A stretch of DNA of 64,000 bases from an uncultured Candidatus Melainabacteria bacterium (lineage in GTDB: Bacteria; Cyanobacteriota; Vampirovibrionia; Gastranaerophilales; Gastranaerophilaceae): positions 62,001 to 126,000 of the forward strand of contig CAKUZI010000003.1 in the NCBI GenBank assembly GCA_934717855.1, read 5' to 3'. Shown here piece by piece: positions 42,371 through 51,456 of the stretch. Both the position numbers and the translations under genes were made by a program. Every line of letters starts with the position of its first letter. The first letter of the stretch is position 1. The notes under the pieces are model-generated. The model searched no databases. It was not told where the DNA came from and worked only from the letters and a program-made list of their open reading frames with translations.

Positions 42371-42760
42371 ATGTCTAGAAACAGAGATACATTCAATGAA
42401 ATAAATATCACACCATTAACCGATATCTTTTTGGTATTGCTAATCATTATGATGGTAATTGCGCCTATGCTTGATCAACAAGGATTGAACTTGACAGTTC
42501 CTGAAAATGTTGCGCAAGAGCAAGTTCAAAAAGAATCTAAAATCTTAACAGTAATGGTTGATTCTGCCGACAGATATTATATAGATGGGATGGAAGTTCA
42601 AGCAGATGAACTTGAAAAGACAATTAAGTCCCAAGCAAAAGATTATCCTGACGGAGTTTTGATTAAAACTGATTCTGATTCAACCCATGGCGCAATGGTA
42701 AAAGTTATGGATAGTGCCAGAAATTCAGGCATAACAAGTATTTCTGTAGACGAAATTTAA
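42371..42760 (+). CDS. exbD: ExbD/TolR-family biopolymer transport protein (second copy)
   Basis: 129-aa protein with the same membrane helix, ITPLTDIFLVLLIIMMVIAP, bearing the conserved aspartate. Its periplasmic domain is LTVPENVAQ, then TVMVDSADRYYIDGMEVQAD and VLIKTDSDSTHGAMVKVMDS. It is a paralogue of the gene upstream, with a divergent periplasmic part and no charged tail. AAGGAAA precedes the ATG. Confidence 0.9.
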   Translation: MSRNRDTFNEINITPLTDIFLVLLIIMMVIAPMLDQQGLNLTVPENVAQEQVQKESKILTVMVDSADRYYIDGMEVQADELEKTIKSQAKDYPDGVLIKTDSDSTHGAMVKVMDSARNSGITSISVDEI

Positions 42761-42775
42761 TATGTCAGTTGTAAT

Positions 42776-42958
42776 TTAGACATTCCATTCAGGATTTTTT
42801 CCGTCTGCAACTTCAAAAAATTTGTTCATACGTTCTCCGACTGTAGGTTTTTCAAGATTTTTTTGAAAAATAGTAATCGGTTTTGTTACATCAACTTGGC
42901 TTGCCATTGCATCAAGTTTAGCAATTTTCTCTTTAATTGTATCAAAATGTATAGCCAT
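42776..42958 (-). CDS. Small protein of unknown function
   Basis: 60 aa read from the ATG at 42958, where GAGAGAATATT gives an acceptable Shine-Dalgarno. The protein is soluble and helical (FDTIKEKIAKLDAMASQ), then KPITIFQKNLEKPTVGERMN and an acidic end. It is convergent with the second exbD. No family recognised. Confidence 0.5.
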   Translation of the reverse strand: MAIHFDTIKEKIAKLDAMASQVDVTKPITIFQKNLEKPTVGERMNKFFEVADGKNPEWNV

Positions 42959-43144
42959 AATATTCTCTCTCATATATAAGAAAAATTTTCGGATAGACGA
43001 ATTTCAAAAAATTGAAAATTGTTTACAAAAGTTTATGGAATGAAAAGTCAATAAATCGATAGGGTGATAAGTTCGTTGCAGGAGAGGTTTTCGATATTGG
43101 CTTTTCAAGAACTGTTTACAATAACTATTTTGATATGGATTTCG

Positions 43145-43174
43145 CCTCTTAGTATCTTTGCATCTAATTCGCTT
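43145..43174 (-). repeat. Inverted partial copy of the exb intergenic module
   Basis: On the minus strand it reads AAGCGAATTAGATGCAAAGA followed by TACTAAGAGG, close to the starts of the modules at 41498 and 42167. The whole 42959-43272 gap carries this repeat and an AT-rich segment, plus the ftsH promoter. Confidence 0.65.
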
Positions 43175-43205
43175 ATTTTCTCTTTCTCTCTAACCTGTTT
43201 ACAAG

Positions 43206-43234
43206 TTCACAAATTTCCATTTTTGAGTTATAAT
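43206..43234 (+). promoter_or_regulatory. Promoter of ftsH
   Basis: TTCACA (43206-43211), a 17-bp spacer and TATAAT (43229-43234). It gives a 5' leader of about 32 nt that contains the GAGGGCGG Shine-Dalgarno. Confidence 0.65.
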
Positions 43235-43272
43235 ACAAGAAGTTATGTAGATATAAAGAGGGCGGTGTTTTA

Positions 43273-45174
43273 ATGAATAAAAGTCAATCAGCAGGAATGT
43301 ATATTGTACTTGCAATAGTTGTTATTCTTTTTGTTTCGTCAGTGTTTGTTTCAGGGCCTACTACAAAGGTTTCTGAAATCTCTTATTCAAATTTCTTGGA
43401 AAGATTGGACAAGGGCGAATTTAAAAAGATTGAAAAATCGGATGATTTTTTGGTTGCGATTCCAAAAGTTCAGCCTGAAGCAAAGGAACAAAAAACTGTT
43501 GCGCCAACAATGAATAACCCGTTTGGAGTTCCGGAAACAGTGAAAGCTCCTACTTTGAAATATAAGGTTTTAACTCCAACTTACGATCCTGAATTAATGA
43601 AACGATTAGATGCGTCTGATGCTGATATTCAGGTGACAAGAGCCTCTGAATCTTCAAAAACTATAAGTAACTTATTAAGTTATTTGTTGTTGCCGATTTT
43701 GTTCTTGGTATTTCTTGCTGTTATGGCAAAAAGTATTCAGGCAGGCGGTTCTCAGGCAATGTCTTTTGGTAAAAGTAAAGCTAAAATGCTTTTAGATAGC
43801 AAGGTTAAGACTACTTTTAAAGATGTTGCAGGTATTGATGAAGAGAAAAAAGAACTTGAAGAAATTGTTGACTTTTTGAAAAACGGCGACAAATACATAA
43901 AATTAGGTGCAAGAATTCCTAAAGGTGTACTTCTTGTAGGCCCTCCAGGAACAGGTAAAACATTGATGGCAAAGGCAGTTGCCGGTGAAGCTGGTGTGCC
44001 GTTCTTTTCTATCAGCGGTTCTGACTTTGTAGAAATGTTCGTTGGTGTTGGTGCAAGCCGTGTAAGAGATTTGTTTGAACAAGCTAAAAAACATCAACCT
44101 TGTATTATTTTTATTGATGAAATTGATGCCGTAGGTCGTCAAAGAGGTGCCGGAATGGGCGGTGGCCACGACGAAAGAGAACAAACTCTTAACCAATTGC
44201 TTGTTGAAATGGATGGTTTTGACGAAAATACAAACATCATCGTAATCGCAGCAACTAACAGACCTGATATTTTAGATAACGCACTTTTGAGACCGGGAAG
44301 ATTTGACAGACAAATTTATATTAATGCTCCGGATGTTCGTGGTAGAGAACAGATTTTGAAAGTTCACGCTAAAAACAAACAACTTGAACCGGAAGTTGAT
44401 TTGAAAACACTTGCAAAACGTACTCCGGGATTTACCGGTGCAGATTTGCAAAACTTGTTGAATGAAGCGGCTTTACTTGCTGCAAGAAAAAATAAAGACA
44501 AAATTTCAATGGGTGACATTGATAACTCAATTGATAGAGTTATTGCAGGTATTGAAAAGAAAAGCAAAGTCTTGACTGATGAGGATAAAGAATTAACTTC
44601 TTACCACGAAGTTGGACACGCATTACTTGCAAAACTTTTGAAAGATGCAGACGAACTTCATAAAGTATCAATTATTCCGAGAGGTTATGCATTAGGTGTT
44701 ACTTGGACAAAACCAAAAGACGAAAAAGTTCACACAAACAAAGCTAAACTTCTTGCACAAATTACTGTTTCATTGGGTGGCCGTGCTGCAGAAGAGATTG
44801 TTTACGGAAAAGAAAGAGTTAGTACCGGAGCATCTCAAGACCTTATTAATGTAACAAATATTGCTAGAAAAATGGTTACAGCTTGGGGAATGTCAGATAA
44901 ATTAGGCAATATGGCATATGGCAAGAACCAAGAAAATGTCTTTATGGGTAGAGATTTCGGACACCAAAGAGATTATTCAGAACAAGTTGCTTTTGAAATC
45001 GACGAGGAAATGAAACGAATTGTTGATGAAAAATATGAAGAAGCAAAAGCTTTGTTGAGCTCTCATCGTGATATGTTGGAAGCTATTGCAAAAGAACTTC
45101 TTGATAAAGAAACAATTGACGCTGAAGAATTCCAAGATATTATGAATAGAGTGGAACACGAAAGAAACTGCTAA
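43273..45174 (+). CDS. ftsH: ATP-dependent zinc metalloprotease FtsH
   Basis: 633-aa membrane-bound AAA+ protease for membrane-protein quality control. Two N-terminal helices (about 5-25 and 133-155) flank a periplasmic domain. The AAA domain has Walker A GPPGTGKT (about 223), pore FVGVGASRVRDLF, Walker B IIFIDEIDAVGRQRG and the SRH NRPDILDNALLRPGRFDRQI. The protease domain has HEVGH (about 444-448), and the third zinc ligand lies in the usual later DLINVTNIARKMV region. GAGGGCGG precedes the ATG. A terminator follows. Confidence 0.96.
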   Translation: MNKSQSAGMYIVLAIVVILFVSSVFVSGPTTKVSEISYSNFLERLDKGEFKKIEKSDDFLVAIPKVQPEAKEQKTVAPTMNNPFGVPETVKAPTLKYKVLTPTYDPELMKRLDASDADIQVTRASESSKTISNLLSYLLLPILFLVFLAVMAKSIQAGGSQAMSFGKSKAKMLLDSKVKTTFKDVAGIDEEKKELEEIVDFLKNGDKYIKLGARIPKGVLLVGPPGTGKTLMAKAVAGEAGVPFFSISGSDFVEMFVGVGASRVRDLFEQAKKHQPCIIFIDEIDAVGRQRGAGMGGGHDEREQTLNQLLVEMDGFDENTNIIVIAATNRPDILDNALLRPGRFDRQIYINAPDVRGREQILKVHAKNKQLEPEVDLKTLAKRTPGFTGADLQNLLNEAALLAARKNKDKISMGDIDNSIDRVIAGIEKKSKVLTDEDKELTSYHEVGHALLAKLLKDADELHKVSIIPRGYALGVTWTKPKDEKVHTNKAKLLAQITVSLGGRAAEEIVYGKERVSTGASQDLINVTNIARKMVTAWGMSDKLGNMAYGKNQENVFMGRDFGHQRDYSEQVAFEIDEEMKRIVDEKYEEAKALLSSHRDMLEAIAKELLDKETIDAEEFQDIMNRVEHERNC

Positions 45175-45195
45175 AATAAAGTTTTAAAATAGATA

Positions 45196-45231
45196 AAAGG
45201 TGGAGATAATTGATATTTCTCCACCTTTTTT
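45196..45231 (+). terminator. Rho-independent terminator after ftsH
   Basis: AAAGGTGGAGA / TCTCCACCTTT arms with a T-run. Confidence 0.85.
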
Positions 45232-45239
45232 ATATATGA

Positions 45240-46110
45240 GAATCTATAAGTATCCCAAAACTTGAAACTTAGATCGCGCACTCTGTTCCACGATCTAATA
45301 AGATTAAACAAAAATTGATGGCGGGATAGGTATCCGCCCTACTACTGTCTAATATCCTCTCTCCAAGGGAGAGAGCTAGAGAGAGGGGTTGGATCTAATA
45401 AAGCAGATTTAGATGCGAAGACGCAAAGAAGCGAAGAGGCAAAGTCCATATCAGAAGCAGCTAGGCAGCTAGGAAGCGAAGCAGCTAAGTGTAACATTTT
45501 ACTCTCGCCCCTTGAGGGAGAGAAGAAATTTCTTGGCGAATTATGTGAGCTTAGAAATTTCAGAGAGGGGTATAAAAAATATAAAACTTTAGATCGCGCA
45601 ACTCAAAATTTCAATTTGACAATTAATGATTTATTTTCATCTTCCGTGCGCGATGACATGTTTTCAAGATGTCACCAACATCTGTCATCGCGGACTTTGT
45701 TCCGCGATCTGTCTTGGATAGAAATGGTGAAACTTGTCCTCTCTCCAAGGGAGAGAGCTAGAGAGAGGGGTTGGACTTGATAAAAAATAAAAAAACTATT
45801 ACTATTATTTTCCCCACCTCGAAATCAAAGATTTCGGTCCTCCCTCAAGTGGAGGACATGAAAATAATAAGTATTTTTATACAAAAAATTAACCCCTCTC
45901 CCGAATTCGTAATACTCACATCCGTTCGCAAACGACTTCGACCTCTTCCCCTGGAGAGGTGAAATCTTTCTAAAGTCCTCTCTCAAGTGGAGGACATGAG
46001 TAATAAGTTTTTTGTAAGTCATTCTGAGCGATTAGCAAAGAATCTTACATTTAAAGTCGGGCGGAGTACCTATCCTGCCAATATTTTTATAATATTACGA
46101 AATGTAAAGA
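45240..46110. repeat. Non-coding mosaic of hairpin repeat families
   Basis: No gene is supported in this roughly 1-kb gap. It is built of repeat modules: GATCGCG-type hairpins (45270, 45592-45660, 45678-45705), GCGGGATAGGTATCCGCC (45319; inverted near 46061), CCTCTCTCCAAGGGAGAGAG (45351 and 45738), CCCCTTGAGGGAGAG with an inserted AGAAATTTCT pair (45510-45572), an inverted CTCTCC-type copy (45895-45965), two CCTCAAGTGGAGGAC hairpins (45842, 45981) and an ATTCTGAGCGATTAGCAAAG motif (46021). Some match repeats at 23.8, 41.5, 51.35 and 54.3 kb. Confidence 0.8.
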
Positions 46111-46147
46111 TGAATTTAAAATAGGCTAAAACCTAGATATAATGCCT

Positions 46148-46177
46148 CTATGCTATGCTATGCTATGCTATGCTATG
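46148..46177 (+). repeat. Pentanucleotide microsatellite (CTATG)6
   Basis: Six perfect copies of CTATG, 79 bp upstream of the start codon of the 265-aa protein gene and directly before its probable promoter region. Confidence 0.95.
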
Positions 46178-46255
46178 TGGCGCACTATAGCAACTTTTCC
46201 GACACTTATGTTTTTATAAATACGTGTGTATCAAGTGAAAGAAAGGAATAGTTTT

Positions 46256-47053
46256 ATGTCAGTAGATGGTGTTAATAATTCAAGTAATGCTGGCTTATAT
46301 TGTGCTTCTGGTGCGGTTTTAGGTGCTGGCGCAGGTGCTGCAGCAGGATATTTAACAAAACCGTTTTTGAAAGACGGTGCTCCGACAGATAGTTTTGCAA
46401 AATCTTTAGGAGAAAATTTGATAGAAGCTTCAGATGTAGTGTCGACAGAGCAAAAAAAGTTTATGACAGAAGTTGCTCCAATGCTAGAAAAAATGTCGAA
46501 CGCCAAGAATGTAGATGAATTACATAACATATGCGGTGAAATGATTGATAAAATGACTAGTGGAAAAACCCTTGAAGAATTTAAAGAAATTATGTTTGCG
46601 GGTAGTGAAGTGTCAAATGCTTTTGGTTTCGTAACTAATGAGGAAAGTTTGGCTCAAATAAAGAATGCCGAAAGTTTAGATGAAGCTAAAAACATTATTA
46701 AAAATAGTCTGAAACAAGAAGTTGAAACGTTAGGTTTTGATAATGTTAAAGAAGGATATCGTCAAAGTATAAATACGATGAAAGACTTTGGAATTCCTTT
46801 GACTCCAAAAGATTTAGGAAAAGATGTGTGGGGAAATGCTTATGATACTACAAATAAAAAGTTTGTAAAAGATGTAGATGAAAGACTAATGTCTGTAGTT
46901 AAAAAGACAATGCACAGTTTTCAAGGTAAAGCGGCTTTGATGTATGGTGCAATCGGAGCAGCTGTTTTAGGTGTTGCAGGTTATTTGTGTGGCGGCATTG
47001 GCGCAAATAAAGAAACACCTGAAACTCCTAAAAAAGTAGATGCACAAGCGTAA
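46256..47053 (+). CDS. Protein of unknown function with N- and C-terminal hydrophobic segments
   Basis: 265 aa from the ATG at 46256 (AAAGGAA about 8 nt upstream). A glycine/alanine-rich hydrophobic segment (ASGAVLGAGAGAAAGYL) lies near the N-terminus. A helical middle contains EKMSNAKNVDELHNICGEM and a related repeat, IKNAESLDEAKNIIKNSL. A C-terminal hydrophobic helix (ALMYGAIGAAVLGVAGYLCG) is followed by a polar tail. There is no signal peptide; it may be membrane-associated at both ends. It follows a pentanucleotide microsatellite that could vary its expression. A terminator follows. Confidence 0.55.
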   Translation: MSVDGVNNSSNAGLYCASGAVLGAGAGAAAGYLTKPFLKDGAPTDSFAKSLGENLIEASDVVSTEQKKFMTEVAPMLEKMSNAKNVDELHNICGEMIDKMTSGKTLEEFKEIMFAGSEVSNAFGFVTNEESLAQIKNAESLDEAKNIIKNSLKQEVETLGFDNVKEGYRQSINTMKDFGIPLTPKDLGKDVWGNAYDTTNKKFVKDVDERLMSVVKKTMHSFQGKAALMYGAIGAAVLGVAGYLCGGIGANKETPETPKKVDAQA

Positions 47054-47086
47054 AATTAAAATAAAAATGAAGAAAGAAAAAACAAA

Positions 47087-47120
47087 AAACAAGGTGGAAG
47101 TAATCTCACCTTGTTTTTTT
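47087..47120 (+). terminator. Rho-independent terminator
   Basis: ACAAGGTG / CACCTTGT stem with a 10-nt loop, followed by TTTTTTT. Confidence 0.85.
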
Positions 47121-47210
47121 ATTGGCGATTGAATGAAAAATTTTAATTTTATAATCCATTATAAAATAGCAAAACCGGTTAATTTTTCTTAAGATTATCC
47201 ACTTGTCTAT

Positions 47211-47245
47211 TTGCCTTATTTTTATTCTCGCGGTACAATTGATTT
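47211..47245 (+). promoter_or_regulatory. Leaderless promoter of the acyltransferase gene
   Basis: TTGCCT (47211-47216), a 17-bp spacer, TACAAT (47234-47239), six bases, then ATG at 47246. Confidence 0.65.
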
Positions 47246-48079
47246 ATGGTAGTAGAGGAACAATTATATTCTGACATCCCGCCCACAAAGCTGAGGAACA
47301 AAGAGGAGAAATTTAAACCGGCTAAAACTAGCAAGTTTTGGTTGTGGGTTGCGAGTATGTTTTTCTTTAACATGTTACAAAATCGTTTTTTTGCTTTTAG
47401 ATATAGAGGTGAGGAAAATTATTTTGAAGCAGAAAAAGACGTGCCGACAATTCTTTTTGCTCCACATTGCAATTGGTGGGACGGCATTGTTTTGTATAAT
47501 ACAACTCACAGAATTTTTCATAAGGAAATTCGTTTGATGGTTGAAGAATTAAACCGTTTTCCGCTTTTGAGACGTGGGGGAGCTTATTCTGTTAACAAAA
47601 AATCTCCGCAGTCTGCAATGAAAGCTTTGAAATATTCGGTTGATGTTGTTGGTGATTTGAGAAATATTCTTTGTATTTTCCCTCAAGGGATTATTAGACC
47701 TCCTCATTATAGACCAATTGAGTTTCAAACAGGTTTGGCTTACATTGCCGAAAATGCAGTGAAAAAATATGGTAAAGTTAATCTTATTCCAATGGCTGTT
47801 GATTATGCGTTTTTTAGAGATAACAGACCGGAAGTTATTGTTGAATTCGGAAAACGGATTGAACTTCGTAAGGGTAACGAATTGGATAAAATGAGTAGAA
47901 AAGATTTAACTCACTATTTGGAACACGCATTGAGCGAAACTTGCGATAATCAATTTAAAGAAATATCTCAAGGTGATATTACAAAGTATAATGTTTTGTT
48001 TAAACAACATTTGAAATGGTACAGACGAATTGAACAGCGTTTGAAAAGTATTGATTTACCTCCTGTTTCAGGTGTTTAG
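47246..48079 (+). CDS. PlsC-family phospholipid/glycerol acyltransferase
   Basis: 277 aa. The acyltransferase HX4D motif is HCNWWD (about residue 73-78). Later motifs are GAYSVNKKSP, IFPQGIIRPP (the glycine-containing acceptor-binding segment) and NLIPMAVDYAFF. The protein probably acylates lysophosphatidate or a related lipid at the membrane. The N-terminal region (FWLWVASMFFFNML) is hydrophobic and may attach it to the membrane. The transcript likely begins at the ATG. Confidence 0.8.
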   Translation: MVVEEQLYSDIPPTKLRNKEEKFKPAKTSKFWLWVASMFFFNMLQNRFFAFRYRGEENYFEAEKDVPTILFAPHCNWWDGIVLYNTTHRIFHKEIRLMVEELNRFPLLRRGGAYSVNKKSPQSAMKALKYSVDVVGDLRNILCIFPQGIIRPPHYRPIEFQTGLAYIAENAVKKYGKVNLIPMAVDYAFFRDNRPEVIVEFGKRIELRKGNELDKMSRKDLTHYLEHALSETCDNQFKEISQGDITKYNVLFKQHLKWYRRIEQRLKSIDLPPVSGV

Positions 48080-48092
48080 GTTCGAGAATTAA

Positions 48093-48122
48093 AAAAGGTG
48101 AAACTGTCAAAAGTTTCACCTT
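48093..48122. terminator. Bidirectional terminator
   Basis: AAAGGTGAAACT / AGTTTCACCTTT perfect 12-bp arms with a 6-nt loop, between convergent genes. Confidence 0.85.
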
Positions 48123-48152
48123 TAATATATAACGATTTAAAAAATTTAATTT

Positions 48153-48890
48153 TTATTTTACAAAATATGTTGCGTTAACGTTTGCATAAACCTTAACAAC
48201 TCCGCTTTCGATAGTCGTTGGAGCGCTTGCACTTTCAGAATCCATCGACATAGCTTTGTTTGACATTAACATTCTGTATTGCGGGCGAGAAGAGTTATTG
48301 GTACTACAGCTGATATCCATTGTTCTAATACCTGCAATTGTAGTTGGAACTGTTTTTGCAACGGCATTAGCACGCGCGTAAGCTTTTTTTGAGGCAATAG
48401 AAAGTAAATCGTTACATTGAGCTTCGTAGTTTGAAACAGAAAAATTCAAACTATTTACATCTGTCGCTCCTAAAGCAATTGATTTATCAATCATTGAACC
48501 GATTTTGTCAATTGATTTTGTGTGAACTACAACTGAATTTGAAACTTGATATTTGTCAAAAACTCTCTTGTTTCCAGAGTATGAATAAATAGGTGTAGCA
48601 CTAAAATCAGCGGTTTTGATGTAATCTCCTTTTGATGTATCAATCATTGATTTCAATACAGAAATTACTTGTTCGGAAATCTCTTTGTTCTGAAAAGTTG
48701 CTTTTTGCATAGATTTGCTATCATAAGTTTTTACGGCAATTGAAATTTCCGCAACATCAGGTGCAAGTTCCACGTTTGCAGTTGTATTAACAGAAATATA
48801 GCCTCTTTCAATAGCTTCAGAAATCGCTTGAACAGAAGCACAACCTAGCGCCAAACCAATGATTGCGGTAGAAATTAGAAGTTTTTTCAT
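48153..48890 (-). CDS. SIMPL-domain (DUF541) periplasmic protein
   Basis: 245 aa. The signal peptide is MKKLLISTAIIGLALGCASVQ. The SIMPL domain shows ISVNTTANVELAPDVAEISI (about 31-50) and AVKTYDSKSMQKATFQNKE, with the C-terminal AYARANAVAKTVPTTIAGIR. Relatives include E. coli YggE and SIMPL; the biochemical role is poorly known. Its ATG overlaps the stop of the membrane-protein gene (ATGA), so the two are coupled. AAGGAGAATGT lies before the start. Confidence 0.85.
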   Translation of the reverse strand: MKKLLISTAIIGLALGCASVQAISEAIERGYISVNTTANVELAPDVAEISIAVKTYDSKSMQKATFQNKEISEQVISVLKSMIDTSKGDYIKTADFSATPIYSYSGNKRVFDKYQVSNSVVVHTKSIDKIGSMIDKSIALGATDVNSLNFSVSNYEAQCNDLLSIASKKAYARANAVAKTVPTTIAGIRTMDISCSTNNSSRPQYRMLMSNKAMSMDSESASAPTTIESGVVKVYANVNATYFVK

Positions 48891-49330
48891 ACATTCTCCT
48901 TTTTTTCAGATTTTTCTACTTCTTTTATTTCTGTTTTTTCAACAGAATTTTTAACTTCATTAAGTGGTTTTAATTCTGATGATTTCATAATCATTGAATT
49001 AAGAACTTTAGCCTGAGATTGAATTTTTACGCGTTCCATTAATTTTTGCATTTCTTTTTCGCTCAATTGTTGTGGAGCTTGGAATTCAACAATAAACTTT
49101 TTCTTGTCGTTGATAATAAATCCTGAAATTGCAACAATAGCCCATAACATCAAACCTTGGTAAATGTTAATTAAAGGCAATGGTGCGAAGTTTGCGGTAT
49201 AATTCCATAATTTCATTGCACAAATTGCAGGGAAACCGACAAAGCCGGCAATCAAACAACCGCCAATGAAAATTGCCATTAATATACCTCTCAAACCTGA
49301 TATTTGTATTACTCTTGCTCTTTTTTTCAT
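48887..49330 (-). CDS. Two-helix membrane protein of unknown function
   Basis: 147 aa. Two hydrophobic helices (ILMAIFIGGCLIAGFVGFPA, about 16-38, and YQGLMLWAIVAISGFIIN, about 58-75) are followed by a cytosolic helical tail rich in Lys/Glu (about 90-147; VEKTEIKEVEKSEKKENV). The family was not recognised. AGGAAGTG precedes the ATG. It overlaps the SIMPL gene by four bases and follows ligA by 17 bp, suggesting one operon. Confidence 0.6.
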   Translation of the reverse strand: MKKRARVIQISGLRGILMAIFIGGCLIAGFVGFPAICAMKLWNYTANFAPLPLINIYQGLMLWAIVAISGFIINDKKKFIVEFQAPQQLSEKEMQKLMERVKIQSQAKVLNSMIMKSSELKPLNEVKNSVEKTEIKEVEKSEKKENV

Positions 49331-49347
49331 ATATTTTGCACTTCCTT

Positions 49348-51324
49348 TTACTCTATCATGTTCAGAAAATCTTCTTCTGTCAATATTATAACACCTAATT
49401 TTTCTGCTTTGTCTAATTTTGAACCGGCTTTTTCGCCCGCAACAACAAAAGATGTATTCTTAGACACTGATGATGAAGTCTTTCCGCCCATAAGTTTAAT
49501 TTTTTCAGACGCCTCATCTCTCGTCATATTTTGTAATGTTCCGGTTAAAACAAAAGTTTTTCCTTTAAATTTATCAGAAATATTTTGAGCTGGCGGTGCG
49601 GGTTCAATTCCCAGTTCTTTCATTTCTGCAAGCATTTGAATAGTTTCAGGTTTTCTAAAGAAATCAAAAATATCTTGGGCAATAACATCTCCAATACCCT
49701 CGATTTTAGAAAGTTCTTCAACAGTTGCTTTTTCAAGATTTTCAAGCGTTTCGAATTCATTTGCCAACAATCCCGCTGTTTCTTTACCGACATTTTTAAT
49801 TGTAAAAGCCGTTAAAAGTCTTTGTAGCGGACGAGTTTTGCTTTCTTGAATTGCTGTGTACATATTAAATGCAGATTTTTCCTTTACCAAATCCAATTGC
49901 ATAAAATCTTGCATTGTCAATTTATAAAGGTCAATTGGAGTTTTCGCAAACCCTTTTGTATAAAGTTGTTCAATGATTGAAGGGCCTATATTGTCAATAT
50001 CCATTGCATCTTTTGACACCCAATATTCAATCTTTGCGCACCTTTTGGCGTGGCAATCAGGGTTGTCGCAATACAAATTTACTTCATCCTCGTGAGTTGT
50101 TAGTTTGGAATGACAAGACGGGCAAAATTCAGGCGGAGTGTACTCAGGTAGATTGTAATGCTCTTCATCTTCAATCACTTTAACTACTTTCGGAATGATT
50201 TCCGCAGCTTTTTTAATATAAACCCTATCGCCAATTCTAACATCAAGTCGTCCGACTTCGTCAAAATTGTGCAAACTTGCACGTGCAACAGTGCTTCCAC
50301 CCAATTGTACCGGATCTAAAATAGCAACGGGCGTAATTGCACCTGTTTTGCCCACACCAACTTCAATGTCCAAGAGCTTTGTCGTAACTTCTTCCGGCGG
50401 AAATTTAAACGCGGTCGCCCATTTCGGAGCGCGAGAAGTAAATCCCATTTCTTGTTGAACCAAAACATCATTCACTTTGATTACAACTCCATCAGTTGCG
50501 TAATCAAGTGAAAAACGTTTTTCGTCCCACTCTTTACAGTATTCAATGGCTTCTTTTGCGTTTTTGCAAAGTCGGATATTCGGATTAACCTTAAACCCTA
50601 GTTTTTTCAAGTACATAAGGCTTTCATAATGTGTTTTTGGCACATCTTTTACGCCACCTGTAAAAATTGCGGTGTAACAAAACATCGATAAATCTCTTTG
50701 TGCCGTAATTTTACTGTCGAGTTGTCTAATTGAGCCCGCAGCTGCGTTACGAGGGTTTGCAAAAAGTTTTTCGCCTTTTGCTAAATTCTCTTTATTAAGT
50801 TTTTCAAAAGACTCTTTAGGCATATAAACTTCACCACGAACTTCAACACTCACTGGTTCAAACAGTTTCAAAGGAATTGCCTTGACAGTTTTTAAGTTGT
50901 TTGTAATATCTTCGCCCGTAATCCCGTCGCCACGTGTTACACCTCTGACGAAAACTCCGTTTTCGTAAGTCAAAGCCATTGCAAGTCCGTCGATTTTAAG
51001 TTCACAAACAAGTTCTTGTTCTCCGTATTCTTTGACGATTTTTTTGTACCAGTCATCGGTTAAATCTTCGTAATCATAAGTGTTATCAAGGCTGTAAAGT
51101 CTGTATTTGTGCTTGTATGGAAAGAATTTCTCGCTGATAGAACCGACACGTTGCGTAGGGCTGTCGGGAGTTACGAAAAGCGGATTTTCGCTCTCTAGTT
51201 TTTTTAGTTCTGCAAACATCTTGTCGTACTCGTAATCACTGATTGAAGGATTATCTTCAACATAGTACTTGTAATTCGCTTTGTTTATTTCGTCCTTTAA
51301 AAAATTTATTCTATCTATCACCAT
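49348..51324 (-). CDS. ligA: NAD-dependent DNA ligase LigA
   Basis: 658 aa. The adenylation domain's active-site lysine is in CELKIDGLAM (K110), followed by RGDGITGEDITNN and the RVGSISEKF nick-binding segment. The OB domain, a four-Cys zinc finger (CPSCHSKL...CDNPDCHAKRC), helix-hairpin-helix repeats (LSKIEGIGDVIAQDI) and a C-terminal BRCT domain (FVLTGTLQNMTRDEASEKI) follow. The ATG at 51324 starts the usual MVIDRINFLKDEI; upstream in-frame sequence comes from repeats. The ATG is preceded only by a weak AAGAAGAAAATC. Confidence 0.95.
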   Translation of the reverse strand: MVIDRINFLKDEINKANYKYYVEDNPSISDYEYDKMFAELKKLESENPLFVTPDSPTQRVGSISEKFFPYKHKYRLYSLDNTYDYEDLTDDWYKKIVKEYGEQELVCELKIDGLAMALTYENGVFVRGVTRGDGITGEDITNNLKTVKAIPLKLFEPVSVEVRGEVYMPKESFEKLNKENLAKGEKLFANPRNAAAGSIRQLDSKITAQRDLSMFCYTAIFTGGVKDVPKTHYESLMYLKKLGFKVNPNIRLCKNAKEAIEYCKEWDEKRFSLDYATDGVVIKVNDVLVQQEMGFTSRAPKWATAFKFPPEEVTTKLLDIEVGVGKTGAITPVAILDPVQLGGSTVARASLHNFDEVGRLDVRIGDRVYIKKAAEIIPKVVKVIEDEEHYNLPEYTPPEFCPSCHSKLTTHEDEVNLYCDNPDCHAKRCAKIEYWVSKDAMDIDNIGPSIIEQLYTKGFAKTPIDLYKLTMQDFMQLDLVKEKSAFNMYTAIQESKTRPLQRLLTAFTIKNVGKETAGLLANEFETLENLEKATVEELSKIEGIGDVIAQDIFDFFRKPETIQMLAEMKELGIEPAPPAQNISDKFKGKTFVLTGTLQNMTRDEASEKIKLMGGKTSSSVSKNTSFVVAGEKAGSKLDKAEKLGVIILTEEDFLNMIE

Positions 51325-51347
51325 GATTTTCTTCTTTATCTTTTTAT

Positions 51348-51420
51348 AATGGCGGGATAGGTACCCCGCTCTACTTCTGTGTATATTTCGTTGTTGGGCA
51401 AGTATGACCAACCTACTTTT
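51348..51420. repeat. Dispersed repeat segment upstream of ligA
   Basis: Contains GGCGGGATAGGTACCCCGC (like 45319) and GTTGGGCAAGTATGACCAACCTAC (related to the hairpin in the exb modules). Confidence 0.6.
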
Positions 51421-51428
51421 GAAACGGG

Positions 51429-51456
51429 CTATTCACTACTCACAGCTCACCACTCA
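51429..51456 (+). repeat. Heptanucleotide repeat between ligA and speB
   Basis: CTATTCA, CTACTCA, CAGCTCA, CCACTCA. A second run, CGTCTCA and CGTTTCA, is at 51477-51490, next to the speB stop codon. Confidence 0.75.

Noticed and set aside
43064..43273. 69-codon frame ahead of ftsH
   Set aside because: It lies across the inverted exb repeat module and the ftsH promoter, with no initiation signal.
45771..46022. Short frames in the 45-46 kb gap on both strands
   Set aside because: Built from hairpin repeats, not protein-like composition.
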